Shown one piece after another: positions 20,962-31,544 of a stretch of DNA of 64,000 nt. The stretch comes from Tritrichomonas musculus. Taxonomy: Eukaryota; Parabasalia; Tritrichomonadida; Tritrichomonadidae. A program made the translations under genes and the position numbers. The stretch's first letter is position 1. Every line of letters begins with the position of its first letter. The stretch is from positions 558,001 to 622,000 of the forward strand of contig JAPFFF010000004.1 in NCBI GenBank assembly GCA_039105265.1. Direction: 5' to 3'. Under the pieces are notes generated by a model. The model did not search any database. It was not told the origin of the DNA and worked only from the letters and a program-made list of their open reading frames with translations.

Positions 20962-21140
20962 GATTCATTCAATTATCAAAAAGACTGTTCACCAAAGAAG
21001 AAGATGACATTATTATATCTCATTTAAATGATAAAGCAAGCAACAAAACAATTGCAGGCGTTCTTATTTGTAGAACAGTCAGTGATATTCATAAAAGGAG
21101 AAAATTCTTGAAAAAAAATTTTATAATAAAAAATGATTAA

Positions 21141-21547
21141 TTTAAAAAGATTTAGTTTTAATTTTAAATTATTATTAAGAAGATATAATATATTAAAAAA
21201 TTATTAAATATTTTTTATTAATCTATTTTTTACCAAGATATTTTTTAAATAAAATAAAAAAAGAAAGTTAAACAAACTTTTTGAGTACCTATCGTCTTTA
21301 ATATAATTCGACATATATCTTAAAAATTCCAAAAAAAAAAAAAAAAAATATTTTATTTATAATTTAATATATAATAAAGATATAAATTATAAATAATTTA
21401 TTTGCATATGTGTATCTATTTTTTTTTTTTTTTTTTTTTTTTTTTGCTTGCGGTCCTTTCAATCAGTCAAATTACATATAATATTGTAAATACTTTTGCA
21501 CAAGTAATTAGAGAAGAACAAGAAAATGAAGGGAAAACTAGGGGAAA
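21141..21547. other. A+T-rich spacer with homopolymer runs
   Basis: Contains a poly-A run of about 18 near 21331 and a poly-T run of about 27 near 21419-21445. No gene. The 84-residue frame that crosses the poly-T is an artefact of TTT codons. Confidence 0.4.
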
Positions 21548-21772
21548 ATGTCTGCGTCTGAAAAAATTGACTAATATTCGAAAAATTATGTTGTCCCTGA
21601 TGATAAAAAAATTCGACCTGTTAATTTTAAGTGCTGGCTTCCATGGGATTATTTGATGAAAAATTTCCCAGGGGTATTTACATTTTCTGATTCCGTATGC
21701 AACAGAAGATTAAAATTATTCAAAGAAGGTATAGAGGATGATTTATCGTGTGGTGAAAAAGTTTTTGAATAA
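21548..21772 (+). pseudogene. short degenerate coding fragment, unidentified
   Basis: From an ATG at 21548 the frame reads MSASEKID, a stop, then YSKNYVVPDDKKIRPVNFKC, WLPWDYLMKNFPGVFTFSDS, VCNRRLKLFKEGIEDDLSCG and EKVFE before TAA at 21770-21772. The composition (Trp, Cys, Pro, Asp) is protein-like, and one in-frame TAA interrupts it. It could be the last exon-sized remnant of a host or transposon gene. I know no match. Confidence 0.4.
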
Positions 21773-23249
21773 AATGTAATTCGCTGAGTATTGATCATTT
21801 TTAAATTTAAATAGTTTATATATAAAATTAATTATCATCTCCATATAAATCTTTAATTATCAGTTATAAAATAGCTTATTCATCAAGAAATTACATTTTC
21901 AAAAAAGAAGCCCTTCTTAGAATTTCACAATATTTGAATTGTTCACTGTTAATTCAACTTTTATGATTTCTTTAAAATTTAATTTTAAATTAATAAAGAG
22001 CAATGTAAAATTTATTATATTATAAAGCATACCAAAAAAATATTACTTTTAAAATTAGAATTATGAATTTTATAAAAACAATTGAAAAAAATAATTCTCA
22101 TAAAGTTACAAAAATATCAAAAACAATAATTTAAAATTTAAATTTTAAAGATATTTTATATAATATATTTTGTAGATATTTATTATTATCAGCTACATTA
22201 TAAATTATTTTGATCCATTCACTATGCATTTAGATAAATGCAAATTTATTAATAACATGATTGAGTGATATTTTCTCATTTTTTTAATCTATAAATCGAA
22301 TATCCATTTGATCCATTCTAGAGAAAAAATAATAGTTTATCTGTTACAATTACTTTTATTATTAATTTGGTTGAAAATGATTTCAATGGTGTCAGAAGTT
22401 TTTTTTGATTATACAACTTATGAAATTTTGATTTTCAATAAAATTTTAATGTATATATAAAAAAAATATTTTTTTCATATGTTTATATACAATTTTTATC
22501 TTTTTAACTAGATTAGAATCAATATTTATAATGTGAATAATGTAATGGCATATTTAAAATTTATATTTATCAGTAATTTTTTTGATTGTATTAGTTTTTT
22601 TCCAAAAAATGGCTTTTCGTATCGAGTCAAATATAATGTAATTTTTCTCCAATCATTAAGTTTATTTACTAAATAAAACATTATGAGCAAAAGAGAAAAT
22701 GTATATGCATATTATATTCATATTTTTATTTAATGAATTTATTTCTATCCAATAGCAAAATATAAAAATTCTCGATTTCACATTTTTTGATGTAATATAA
22801 ATAATTTCATAATTTTTCAATAGTTTATAACTTTTTATCAAGTCAGCATTTAATCACTAAAATTTAATATATCATGCATTAGATAATATATTACATATTT
22901 AAAAAACATACTTGAAATAAAAATAAATTAACTTAGAGTTAAACTAAAATTCAAAAACTTTTTCACGACACTATAAATCATTTTATCAAAACTGAAAAAG
23001 GGAAATGAGGAAAATTCCGAGCATATATATTCATTATTCTCTGATAAACCAAAAATATGTCTTGGAACAAGACCAAGCAATGGATCTGGTTGTCTTTGAA
23101 CCTTTTGATGTTATGTATTTTGTGTGGTTTGGGCATAGCAAAACGGACTGCGGGAATTCTGATTGGATTAATTTTTACACGAAAAGCTTGGAAGGATTTA
23201 CCTCGCGTTTTTTACCTTGACAGCATGAGGGCAGGAACCTGGTCTTCAC
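21773..23249. other. long A+T-rich spacer
   Basis: About 1.5 kb of very A+T-rich sequence with many short direct and inverted AT words but no gene. Frames near 23005-23314 (for example one reading MSWNKTKQWIWLSLNLLML) have a skewed, unconvincing composition. The opposite strand looks more protein-like from 23250 on. Confidence 0.4.
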
Positions 23250-23880
23250 CAATCAATAACATTCTCAACAATTCCATCAATCATTTTTTCAAGTTCATTG
23301 AAAGTTCCAGTTAATGTTTCCGTCAATTCTTTCATTTGAGCATTTTCTTTTTCATCCATAAACCTTTCAATTTAACAGCCTTTCCCAAGCAATTTACAAT
23401 GAATTTCGCTACTACTATCAAAAAATCAACATTTACGGTAAGAATATCTACATCAATTATCTTTCTAACATATTTCATGAAATTCGAAAAGCATATTTTT
23501 ACAACATAGAATTTTTAGCGAGGAAACAATATTTATACATCTTGAATGGTTTCTCCAAATTTTGCTTTGATGTATTTTTCACGATCTGAATCAGCTTCCT
23601 CCATAATTTCGTCCAAATATTCTTCTTCAAGTGATAAGCAATTATTATCATTAGGAGTTTGACTATTTATTTAGTTTTTCTTCAAAGGAATATGATTTTG
23701 TGTATTCAACTTCTTCGTTTATGTCCGTGTTATAATTTCTAGCTTCTTGGAAAAAGGCCATTAATATTACCATGTGCACCTTCCGAATGCGAAGTTATAG
23801 TAATTGTTCCATATGGGATCCCTCTGCAAGTTTTCTTTATTACTATTTAACACTATTATTAAAATGAAGCTGTTCCATAT
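23250..23880 (-). pseudogene. degenerate coding fragments downstream of the second transposon relic
   Basis: Minus-strand segments in changing frames: MDNMEQLHFNN, RDPIWNNYYNFAFGRCTW, a segment ending YSFEEKLNK, then CLSLEEEYLDEIMEEADSDR followed by EKYIKAKFGETIQDV and a stop. A separate small frame reads MDEKENAQMKELTETLTGTF and continues to VENVIDW (about 23250-23360). The acidic helical composition is coding-like, but several frameshifts break it. Its position just after the transposase relic at 23888-24784 on the same strand suggests it is either that element's C-terminal part or a second gene. Confidence 0.4.
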
Positions 23881-23887
23881 TGTCCAT

Positions 23888-24784
23888 TTATTTTGTGTTG
23901 TTTAGTTGAAAGTATTCTTCTAGTTCTGCTTCAATTTGTTTTTTTGAAAATATGAATTCATCATAATTCTTTGATCCCACAATCAGGATGCACCATAAAC
24001 CATGAAGTCTATGTGCCCTCATTGATTGGATCAATTGACAATGACAAATAAATCTTTCTTTGTTGTGAATCATACAAAATTTTTTAATCTCTTTTCTCAT
24101 GTCATTGGCATTCCCATTTTTTGCAGCTTCTAAATAGACCGGAAAAGCGTCAAGTCTAATATCTGTTGGAATAATTAAGAATAAAAAGCAATTATTAATT
24201 TTTTCTTTAGATAATGTAGATACACTAATGGCATCTATGGCCAAAGTACAATTGATTTTGATAAAAAATTTTGCTTTTTTATTGCTTTACCAAATGAATA
24301 AAGTTTATTCTATTCGATCAAGAGATGTTAATCTTTTTTCAATGGCATTAACAATTGGTGAAAAATGGTATCTCAAAGAAGACTCTGCAGGAAAAGGCAA
24401 AACTGACCGCAAAATTCGATATGCTACCCGAGAAGTTGTATAAATTGAATAAGCAAATTCATAAAAGACTTTTGAATATGAGTACTTATTTGGACTTTTC
24501 CCTAAATTAAATATTATTCCATGAAAAATTTCATATTCATAGTCATTGAGTTTTTTGTCATATTTTTTCACAATATTTTTTTGACCTGTGAATAAATTAA
24601 AAACAATTTTTTTGTCTTTGTGAATAAAAGTATAATCATAATCAATTCTATAATCATCAAGTTTTCTGATTGCATAGTTAATACACTTTTGTTTTACCAT
24701 GAGCGCTCGCTTTAATGAAAATACTTGGCGTTTAAGTCTTTTTATTTGGCTAAACTTATATAAATTTCTGCAGTTGAGTTTCAT
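23888..24784 (-). mobile_element. second decayed copy of the P-like DNA transposon family (N-terminal and central part)
   Basis: Two open minus-strand segments: 24305-24784, which starts at an ATG (MKLNCRNLYKFSQIKRLKRQ), and 23888-24244. A frame change of about 60 bases lies between them. The first has a basic coiled N-terminus and SVLPFPAESSLRYHFSP. The second has CTLAIDAISVSTLS and FPVYLEAAKNGNAND, then HCQLIQSMRAHRLHGLWCIL. These match, in order, FPSEQILRKTF, CTFSVDAFSVNHFS and FPIYLEEAENGNAN of the 18760-21140 relic. So both derive from one family inserted in opposite orientation. It is broken and truncated at the 3' side. Confidence 0.55.
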
Positions 24785-25563
24785 TTGAAGTGATATTATT
24801 TAGATTGTCGAAAAAACAATCAAAAAGTTATTGATAATTATTGACGTTCTAACTGTTTGTAGCATACTTAGTCGTCTCGTCTTTAAGAATTTTTCAAATG
24901 ATTCTTATCGATGCATTCAAATAATTGTTATCATTATATTCAATTTTTCTTAACCAATTCAACTTATTTTTGATAATGGAGCTTTCAAAATCTTAAACGT
25001 TTTTTTTTTGTTTATTCTCAAATATGCTCTATTTAAAGCACGAATAATAATAATAATAAAAAACCCAACATTCAGTTAGATCCATTAGTTTCACAAAAAT
25101 AATATTTATGTAATGATCTTCTTAATCTAAATTGGTGCTGGCACCAATATTGCTAGTTTAAGAAAAAAATTGCATTGTATCTGCTCTTTAATTTTACAAT
25201 AAAATATGATAATATGGAATCTATTTTGAGTATTTTATAATTGAATTGGCAAATATGTATAAATATTTCTTATTTAGATATATCTATAATTTTCCGATTC
25301 AGAAAACATTATATTTCGATAAAGAAAAAAAAAAAGCATTGAAAAAGTTAGCCGGCGCCCTCCTATATGTATATTTTACCTTTATTTTTATTTTTTTTAA
25401 TATTAATAATATTTCTATATATTAAAACAACAATATTTTTCTAAAAAAATTTAATTTTGAAAGAGATAATTTGAAATTTTAAACTCCCAAAATTTCATGA
25501 AAAATTTCAATTGAAATTTTGATAAAATAGAACGTTTAAAAATTGGTTACCGACAGCATCAAA
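24785..25563. other. intergenic spacer upstream of the ankyrin gene
   Basis: About 780 A+T-rich bases. A perfect 18-base palindrome-like hairpin ATTGGTGC-TG-GCACCAAT lies near 25131-25148, and a G+C island GCCGGCGCCC near 25352 follows GAAAAAGTT. Both stand out from the background. No gene is seen. Confidence 0.45.
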
Positions 25564-28188
25564 ATGGAAGATTTTATTCCAAATGAAGACATTCAGCTTG
25601 CTGAAGAAACAAATGAATTGCATGAACAAATTATGGATCTTACTATTGAAAACAAATCTGAATTTTTATCATATTTTTTAAATTCTCATTTTGTTGATAA
25701 AATTGATGAATTTGTTGATGCCATTCTACTTTCTTTTCAATTTAGACCAAACAAACTTCATTTATATATAGAACTAATTCAATCGTTAATAAAAATAGAA
25801 AATGATCAAAACGAAATAGACGACAAAGAGAAAAATGAAAAGCATTATTCATTTTCATTAATCCCTACTTCAATACTACGAAATTTTGTACCTATTAAAG
25901 TGAAATATTATTATTATTTATCATTTGTTCAGAAATGCAATATGGAAAACATAATCAAAAATGAAGATTTAATATTAAAAATCAAAGAATTTTTCCAAGA
26001 ATACCCTCAAGAGATTATGCCAACGGCGTATTTATTTTTATACTTTGCACCTTTAATTTCATCAGAAATGCCCGAATTTTTTGATAAACAATGCGCTCTT
26101 TTCACCAAACAGCTTGAAACATTTGGTACATTTTTTGAGGCAAAAGATTTTTTAACTCGTTTGGATGAACTTCGAGGAAATGATTGGAAACTTTTTCAAA
26201 TTCAGGCGGAAACTAATTATCCTCTCTACTCTATTCAATCAATCATTAAATTAGATGACATTGATTCTTTTCAAAAGAAATATGTAGAACCTAACTTTAA
26301 TATCAATCAAGAAACAAAAATACATTCATACGAAAATATTGCTTTTCCTGAAGTTAAACCAACTTTGCTTCAATTAGCTGCATATTATGGATCTATGAAA
26401 ATTTTCAAATTTATTTTATTAAATGGCGCAGATTTATCAATTCGTAACAAAGAAGGATTTTCATTTGAGCATTTTGCAATTGCAGGTGGAGATCCTGAAA
26501 TGATTCGCATTTTCGAACAAAAAGGAATGTCATTTCAAAATACATTGAAAGTTGCTGCTCAATTTCATCAAAATTTAGTTTTCCAATGGATTTACGATAG
26601 CAAAGAAAAAGGAGATTTAAATAGAGTATTTCTTGAAGCTTGTGCAGCAAATAACCTTCATGCAGTATTATTTTTAATTCAAGAAAATGTAATTGACATT
26701 AATTATTTAGATGATGAAGACGAAGGATGTCTTCATTATGCCGCAAAATATGGATCAAATGATGTCTTAAAGCTTCTCTTAGCACATAAGAAAATCAATG
26801 TAAATGCTGGAATAGGAAATCGAACACCTCTTGATGTCGCATCTATTTCTGGTCTTAAAGAAACCGTAAAATTATTAATAACGAAAGGATTAGAGCACGA
26901 TATAAAATTAAATGAACTTGATAGAACAGGAAGAACTCCATTTGGAAATGCAGTTCAATTTAGCCATTGTCAACTTGTTAAAGAAATGGCAGAAAATGAT
27001 TCAATTGATTTAAACAAAGGTGATTTTTCTCCAATTCAAGAGGCAGTTAAAAAGGATTTCAATCAAATAGTTGAATTCCTATTATCAAACGAAAAAGTAG
27101 ATTTATCAATTAAAGATTCAGACGATGATACCTTACTTCATCTTGCGTCAACTTCTCAAAAATCAGATTCATTACATTTATTACTTCAAAATAAAAAAGT
27201 TTATGAACAACTTAAAATGATCAATATTGATGGTAATACTCCACTTCATTGCGCTGCCGAAAAAACATCTCCTGATTATGTGGCAGAATTTGTTGAATTT
27301 TTGAAAGTAAATAATCTTATTACAGATGATAACCAATATATTGATATTAATGCAAAAAATAACGATGAAAAAACGCCGCTTCATTTGGCAGCTGAAAAAG
27401 GAAGTCCAAAGTCAGTAATGCTTTTGTTAACGCTCCCGACCATTGATGTTAATGCCAAAGATATATTCCAACAAACTCCTCTTCATTTAGCAGCTAAAAA
27501 GTGTAGTTATAATCATATGAAAGAGCTTTTAAGCTGTCCTGATATTAAAGTAAACTCTAAAGACTCAAATGGATCTACTCCTCTTTATGTTTCAATGTCA
27601 AATTCAACAATAAAAGGATTAACATTACTTTTGAGCCATCCTGATATTGATATAAATTCAAAGAATAAAGATAATGAAACACCTTTACATATGGCTGCAA
27701 AAAGTTTCCATCCTGAGAAAATTTCGCCCCTTTTGAATAATCCCAATGTTGACTTTTCCATTGTTGATAAAAATGGTCAAACTTGTTTTCATAAAGCTGC
27801 TAGAAATCCAAAACCGCTTTCAATGAGCAGTTTCCTAGATGCATTATTAAAACGTTCTCAAAATGATAAATCGATAAATGCAATTGAATTAATAAATTTG
27901 CCTGATAATAATGGAGCCACTGCTTTACATATTGCGACAAGTTCTAAAACCGATTCTTCAGTTCAAAGCTTACTTTCTTTTGAAGGCATCAATGTTAATG
28001 CTATTGATAAAAACGGCCAATCACCGCTTCATTATGCTATGAAAAACGGGAATATTGACATTATCAAAGCATTGCTTAATGCTCCAACTATAAATACAGA
28101 TATTTTGGATAAAAATGGGAAAAAGCCAATAGATCTATTAAGAAATCAATCAACAAAAAATCAAATTGAAGCTTTGTTAAATAAATAG
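25564..28188 (+). CDS. ankyrin-repeat protein, 874 residues
   Basis: Starts at ATG 25564 (MEDFIPNEDIQLAEE); the open frame reaches a TTG seven codons upstream. Residues about 1-250 are a helical region without repeats, typical of trichomonad ankyrin proteins. From about 255 to the end, ankyrin units follow one another, many with clear TPLH..A cores: KPTLLQLAAYYGSMKIFKFI, EGCLHYAAKYGSNDVLKLL, NTPLHCAAEK, KTPLHLAAEKGSPKSVMLLL, QTPLHLAAKK, ETPLHMAAKS, QSPLHYAMKNGNIDIIKALL. I count about 14-16 units. Ankyrin arrays bind other proteins; no catalytic domain is visible. The family is greatly expanded in trichomonads. Intact. Confidence 0.93.
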   Translation: MEDFIPNEDIQLAEETNELHEQIMDLTIENKSEFLSYFLNSHFVDKIDEFVDAILLSFQFRPNKLHLYIELIQSLIKIENDQNEIDDKEKNEKHYSFSLIPTSILRNFVPIKVKYYYYLSFVQKCNMENIIKNEDLILKIKEFFQEYPQEIMPTAYLFLYFAPLISSEMPEFFDKQCALFTKQLETFGTFFEAKDFLTRLDELRGNDWKLFQIQAETNYPLYSIQSIIKLDDIDSFQKKYVEPNFNINQETKIHSYENIAFPEVKPTLLQLAAYYGSMKIFKFILLNGADLSIRNKEGFSFEHFAIAGGDPEMIRIFEQKGMSFQNTLKVAAQFHQNLVFQWIYDSKEKGDLNRVFLEACAANNLHAVLFLIQENVIDINYLDDEDEGCLHYAAKYGSNDVLKLLLAHKKINVNAGIGNRTPLDVASISGLKETVKLLITKGLEHDIKLNELDRTGRTPFGNAVQFSHCQLVKEMAENDSIDLNKGDFSPIQEAVKKDFNQIVEFLLSNEKVDLSIKDSDDDTLLHLASTSQKSDSLHLLLQNKKVYEQLKMINIDGNTPLHCAAEKTSPDYVAEFVEFLKVNNLITDDNQYIDINAKNNDEKTPLHLAAEKGSPKSVMLLLTLPTIDVNAKDIFQQTPLHLAAKKCSYNHMKELLSCPDIKVNSKDSNGSTPLYVSMSNSTIKGLTLLLSHPDIDINSKNKDNETPLHMAAKSFHPEKISPLLNNPNVDFSIVDKNGQTCFHKAARNPKPLSMSSFLDALLKRSQNDKSINAIELINLPDNNGATALHIATSSKTDSSVQSLLSFEGINVNAIDKNGQSPLHYAMKNGNIDIIKALLNAPTINTDILDKNGKKPIDLLRNQSTKNQIEALLNK

Positions 28189-28316
28189 CATTATTATTAG
28201 AGGAATTGTTTCTAGCACATAGAACTTTTTGAATATATTGATCGTTAAGGTATAATAAAGGTAAATTGTAAATACGCGGGTTTTTGTTTTTTTATAAAAT
28301 TTAAAATTTTAAAATA
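28189..28316. other. short spacer between the ankyrin gene and the minisatellite
   Basis: A+T-rich 3' region of the ankyrin gene. AACTTTTTGAA occurs here downstream of the gene, showing that the promoter-like word is not confined to upstream regions. Confidence 0.4.
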
Positions 28317-29700
28317 ATGATAATTCAATTAGGAAACGACAACGACGAAGATAATGATTAAATTAGGAAATGGCGAAGAAGAAGATTCATTTAGGAAACG
28401 ACAACGACGAAGATAATGATTAAATTAGGAAATGGCGAAGAAGAAGATTCAATTAGGAAACGACAACGACGAAGATAATGATTAAATTAAGAAATAAAGA
28501 AGACGAAGATGATGATTCAACTAGGAAATGGTGAAGAAGAAGAGGAAGATAATGATTCAATTAGGAAATGGTGAAGAAGAAGACGAAGATACTGTTAGAA
28601 AACGACAACGACGAAGATGATGATTAAATTAGGAAATAAAGAAGACGAAGATGATGATTCAACTAGGAAATGGTGAAGAAGAAGAGGAAGATAATGATTC
28701 AATTAGGAAATGGTGAAGAAGAAGACGAAGATACTGTTAGAAAACGACAACGACGAAGATGATGATTAAATTAGGAAATAAAGAAGACGAAGATGATGAT
28801 TCAACTAGGAAATGGTGAAGAAGAAGACGAAGATGATGATTCAACTAGGAAATGGTGAAGAAGAAGACGAAGATGATGATTCAACTAGGAAATGGTGAAG
28901 AAGAAGACGAAGATGATGATTCAACTAGGAAATGGTGAAGAAGAAGACGAAGATACTGTTAGGAAACGACAACGACGAAGATGATGATTAAATTAGGAAA
29001 TAAAGAAGACGAAGGTGATGATTCAACTAGGAAATGGTGAAGAAGAAGACGCAGATACTGTTAGGAAACGACAACGACGAAGATGATGATTCGATTAGGA
29101 AATGGCGAAGAAGAAGATTCAATTAGGAAACGACAACGACGAAGATAATGATTAAATTAGGAAATAAAGAAGACGAAGATGATGATTCAACTAGGAAATG
29201 GTGAAGAAGAAGACGCAGATACTGTTAGGAAACGACAACGACGAAGATGATGATTCGATTAGGAAATGGCGAAGAAGAAGATTCAATTAGGAAACGACAA
29301 CGACGAAGATAATGATTAAATTAGGAAATAAAGAAGACGAAGATGATGATTCAACTAGGAAATGGTGAAGAAGAAGACGAAGATGATGATTCAACTAGGA
29401 AATGGTGAAGAAGAAGACGAAGATGATGATTCAACTAGGAAATGGTGAAGAAGAAGACGAAGATGATGTTTCAATTAGGAAATGGTGAAGAAGAAGACGA
29501 AGATGATGATTCAACTAGGAAATGGTGAAGAAGAAGACGAAGATGATGATTCAACTAGGAAATGGTGAAGAAGAAGACGAAGATGATGATTCAATTAGGA
29601 AATAAAGAAGAAGAAGACGAAGGTGATGATTCAACTAGGAAATGGTGAAGAAGAAGATTCCGTATGGAAATGACGAAGACAAAGATGACGAATAACAAAG
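28317..29700. repeat. minisatellite array, about 40-base units with variants
   Basis: The dominant unit is 40 bases: a TCAACTAGGAAATGG core, a GAAGAAGAAGACGAAG purine tract, and ATGATGAT. It recurs exactly at 28801, 28841, 28881 and 28921 and again at 29351-29580. Interspersed variants contain GGAAACGACAACGACGAAGA or GAAATAAAGAAGACGAAG. Larger blocks are duplicated too: 29041-29160 and 29201-29320 are nearly the same. The strand is almost purely purine in long tracts. The 40-base period is not a multiple of three and stops occur in all frames, so it is not coding. The array fades out near 29700-29850. Confidence 0.9.
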
Positions 29701-29904
29701 AAAAAGAAGAAGATTCAATTTTAAAATGATGATTCCATTAGAAAATGACGATAACGAAGAAGGTTCAATTAGGAAATGATGAAAAAGAATTATTCCATAA
29801 TAAAATGAAAATGATTATGAAGATTCCAAATGAAAACGAATGTGAAGACTCCATTCAAAAATAAAATACTGAAATCAAATCACACTCAACCAGCTCCCAT
29901 TTTT
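29701..29904. other. degenerate edge between two arrays
   Basis: Decayed purine-rich copies of the 40-base unit grade into unique sequence (about 29860-29905) before the second array. No gene. Confidence 0.5.
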
Positions 29905-31510
29905 ATTGATGAATGCAAAAATCTGTTGATAGAATTAAAAAGATTATTAATGAATACAAATTTCACATAGACAGTCCTCTCTCTTATTGACATTTGAGAA
30001 GGAAAATTGATGAATGCAAAAATCTGTCAATAGATTTGAGAAGAAAAATTGATGAATGCAAAAATCTGTCAATAGATTTGAGAAGAAAAATTGATGAATA
30101 CAAAAATCTGTCAATAGATTTGAGAAGAAAAATTGATGAATGCAGAAACCTGTTGATAGAATTAAAAAGATGATTAATGAATACAAATTTCGCATGGACA
30201 GTCCTCTCTCTTATTGATGAATGCAAAAATCTGTCAATAGATTTGAGAAGAAAAATTGATGAATGCAAAAATCTGTTGATAGAATTAAAAAGATTATTAA
30301 TGAATACAAATTTCACATAGACAGTCCTCTCTCTTATTGACATTTGAGAAGGAAAATTGATGAATGCAAAAATCTGTCAATAGATTTGAGAAGAAAAATT
30401 GATGAATGCAAAAATCTGTCAATAGATTTGAGAAGAAAAATTGATGAATGCAGAAACCTGTCAATAAATTTGAGAAGAAAAATTGATGAATGCAGAAACC
30501 TGTTGATAGAATTAAAAAGATGATTAATGAATACAAATTTCGCATGGACAGTCCTCTCTCTTATTGATGAATGCAAAAATCTGTCAATAGATTTGAGAAG
30601 AAAAATTGATGAATGCAAAAATCTGTTGATAGAATTAAAAAGATTATTAATGAATACAAATTTCACATAGACAGTCCTCTCTCTTATTGACATTTGAGAA
30701 GGAAAATTGATGAATGCAAAAATCTGTCAATAGATTTGAGAAGAAAAATTGATGAATGTAAAAATCTGTCAATAGATTTGAGAAGAAAAATTGATGAATG
30801 CAGAAACCTGTTGATAGAATTAAAAAGATGATTAATGAATACAAATTTCGCATGGACAGTCCTCTCTCTTATTGATGAATGCAAAAATCTGTCAATAGAT
30901 TTGAGAAGAAAAATTGATGAATGCAAAAATCTGTTGATAGAATTAAAAAGATTATTAATGAATACAAATTTCACATAGACAGTCCTCTCTCTTATTGACA
31001 TTTGAGAAGGAAAATTGATGAATGCAAAAATCTGTCAATAGATTTGAGAAGAAAAATTGATGAATGCAAAAATCTGTCAATAGATTTGAGAAGAAAAATT
31101 GATGAATGCAGAAACCTGTCAATAAATTTGAGAAGAAAAATTGATGAATGCAGAAACCTGTTGATAGAATTAAAAAGATGATTAATGAATACAAATTTCG
31201 CATGGACAGTCCTCTCTCTTATTGATGAATGCAAAAATCTGTCAATAGATTTAAGAAGAAAATTGATGAATGCAGAAACCTGTTGATAGAATTAAAAAGA
31301 TGATTAATGAATACAAATTTCGCATGGACAGTCCTCTCTCTTATTGATGAATGCAAAAATCTGTCAATAAATTTGAGAAGGAAAATTGATGAATGCAAAA
31401 ATCTGTCAATAGATTTGAGAAGGAAAATTGATGAATGCAAAAATCTGTCAATAAATTTGAGAAGGAAAATTGATGAATGTAAAAATCTGTCAATAAATTT
31501 GAAAGGAAAA
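29905..31510. repeat. minisatellite with 42-base unit and ~350-base higher-order repeat
   Basis: The basic unit, ATTGATGAATGCAAAAATCT plus GTCAATAGATTTGAGAAGAAAA, is 42 bases (14 codons) and reads IDECKNLSIDLRRK on the plus strand. Groups of units form a higher-order repeat whose marker segment AATACAAATTTCACATAGAC recurs at about 29952, 30302, 30652 and 30960. The spacings are 350, 350 and 308, the last shorter by exactly one unit. A sister marker AATACAAATTTCGCATGGAC lies in each copy. In-frame runs are broken by the markers, so no long protein results. The array stops about 35 bases before the MULE transposase ATG. Confidence 0.92.
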
Positions 31511-31544
31511 GCTAAAGTATTCGTTTATAATTTATCATTATCAA

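Larger units (their letters stand above)
18760..21140 (+). mobile_element. decayed DNA transposon, tentatively P-superfamily-like, with C-terminal Myb-like region
   Basis: Successive plus-strand segments read like one transposase broken many times. In order: IPFPSEQILRKTFPEDVKRV with a basic coiled region before it; CTFSVDAFSV (candidate first catalytic Asp); RPFPIYLEEAENGNAN; GSDFLHLLKKFRSKVLTDLV (a D-x2-H-L-L-K block as in P-type transposases); FDGFSTQPTENLIGLMRML (an E-N block as in P-type enzymes); a C-terminal domain; and finally LFTKEEDDIIISHLNDKASN to RTVSDIHKRRKFLKK, which resembles a Myb/SANT helix set. Stops and frameshifts are scattered throughout, so it is inactive. The copy at 23888-24784 shares the central blocks. 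The superfamily is an inference from motif order only. Confidence 0.55.

Noticed and set aside
29947-31234. Many 60-119 codon frames on the minus strand reading HSSIFLLKSIDRFL
   Set aside because: They are reverse readings of the 42-base minisatellite; every higher-order copy yields the same frames, and there is no independent start or function.
29905-31510. CRISPR-like appearance (regular repeats of similar size)
   Set aside because: There are no unique spacers; units abut head to tail and the organism is a eukaryote. It is a minisatellite.
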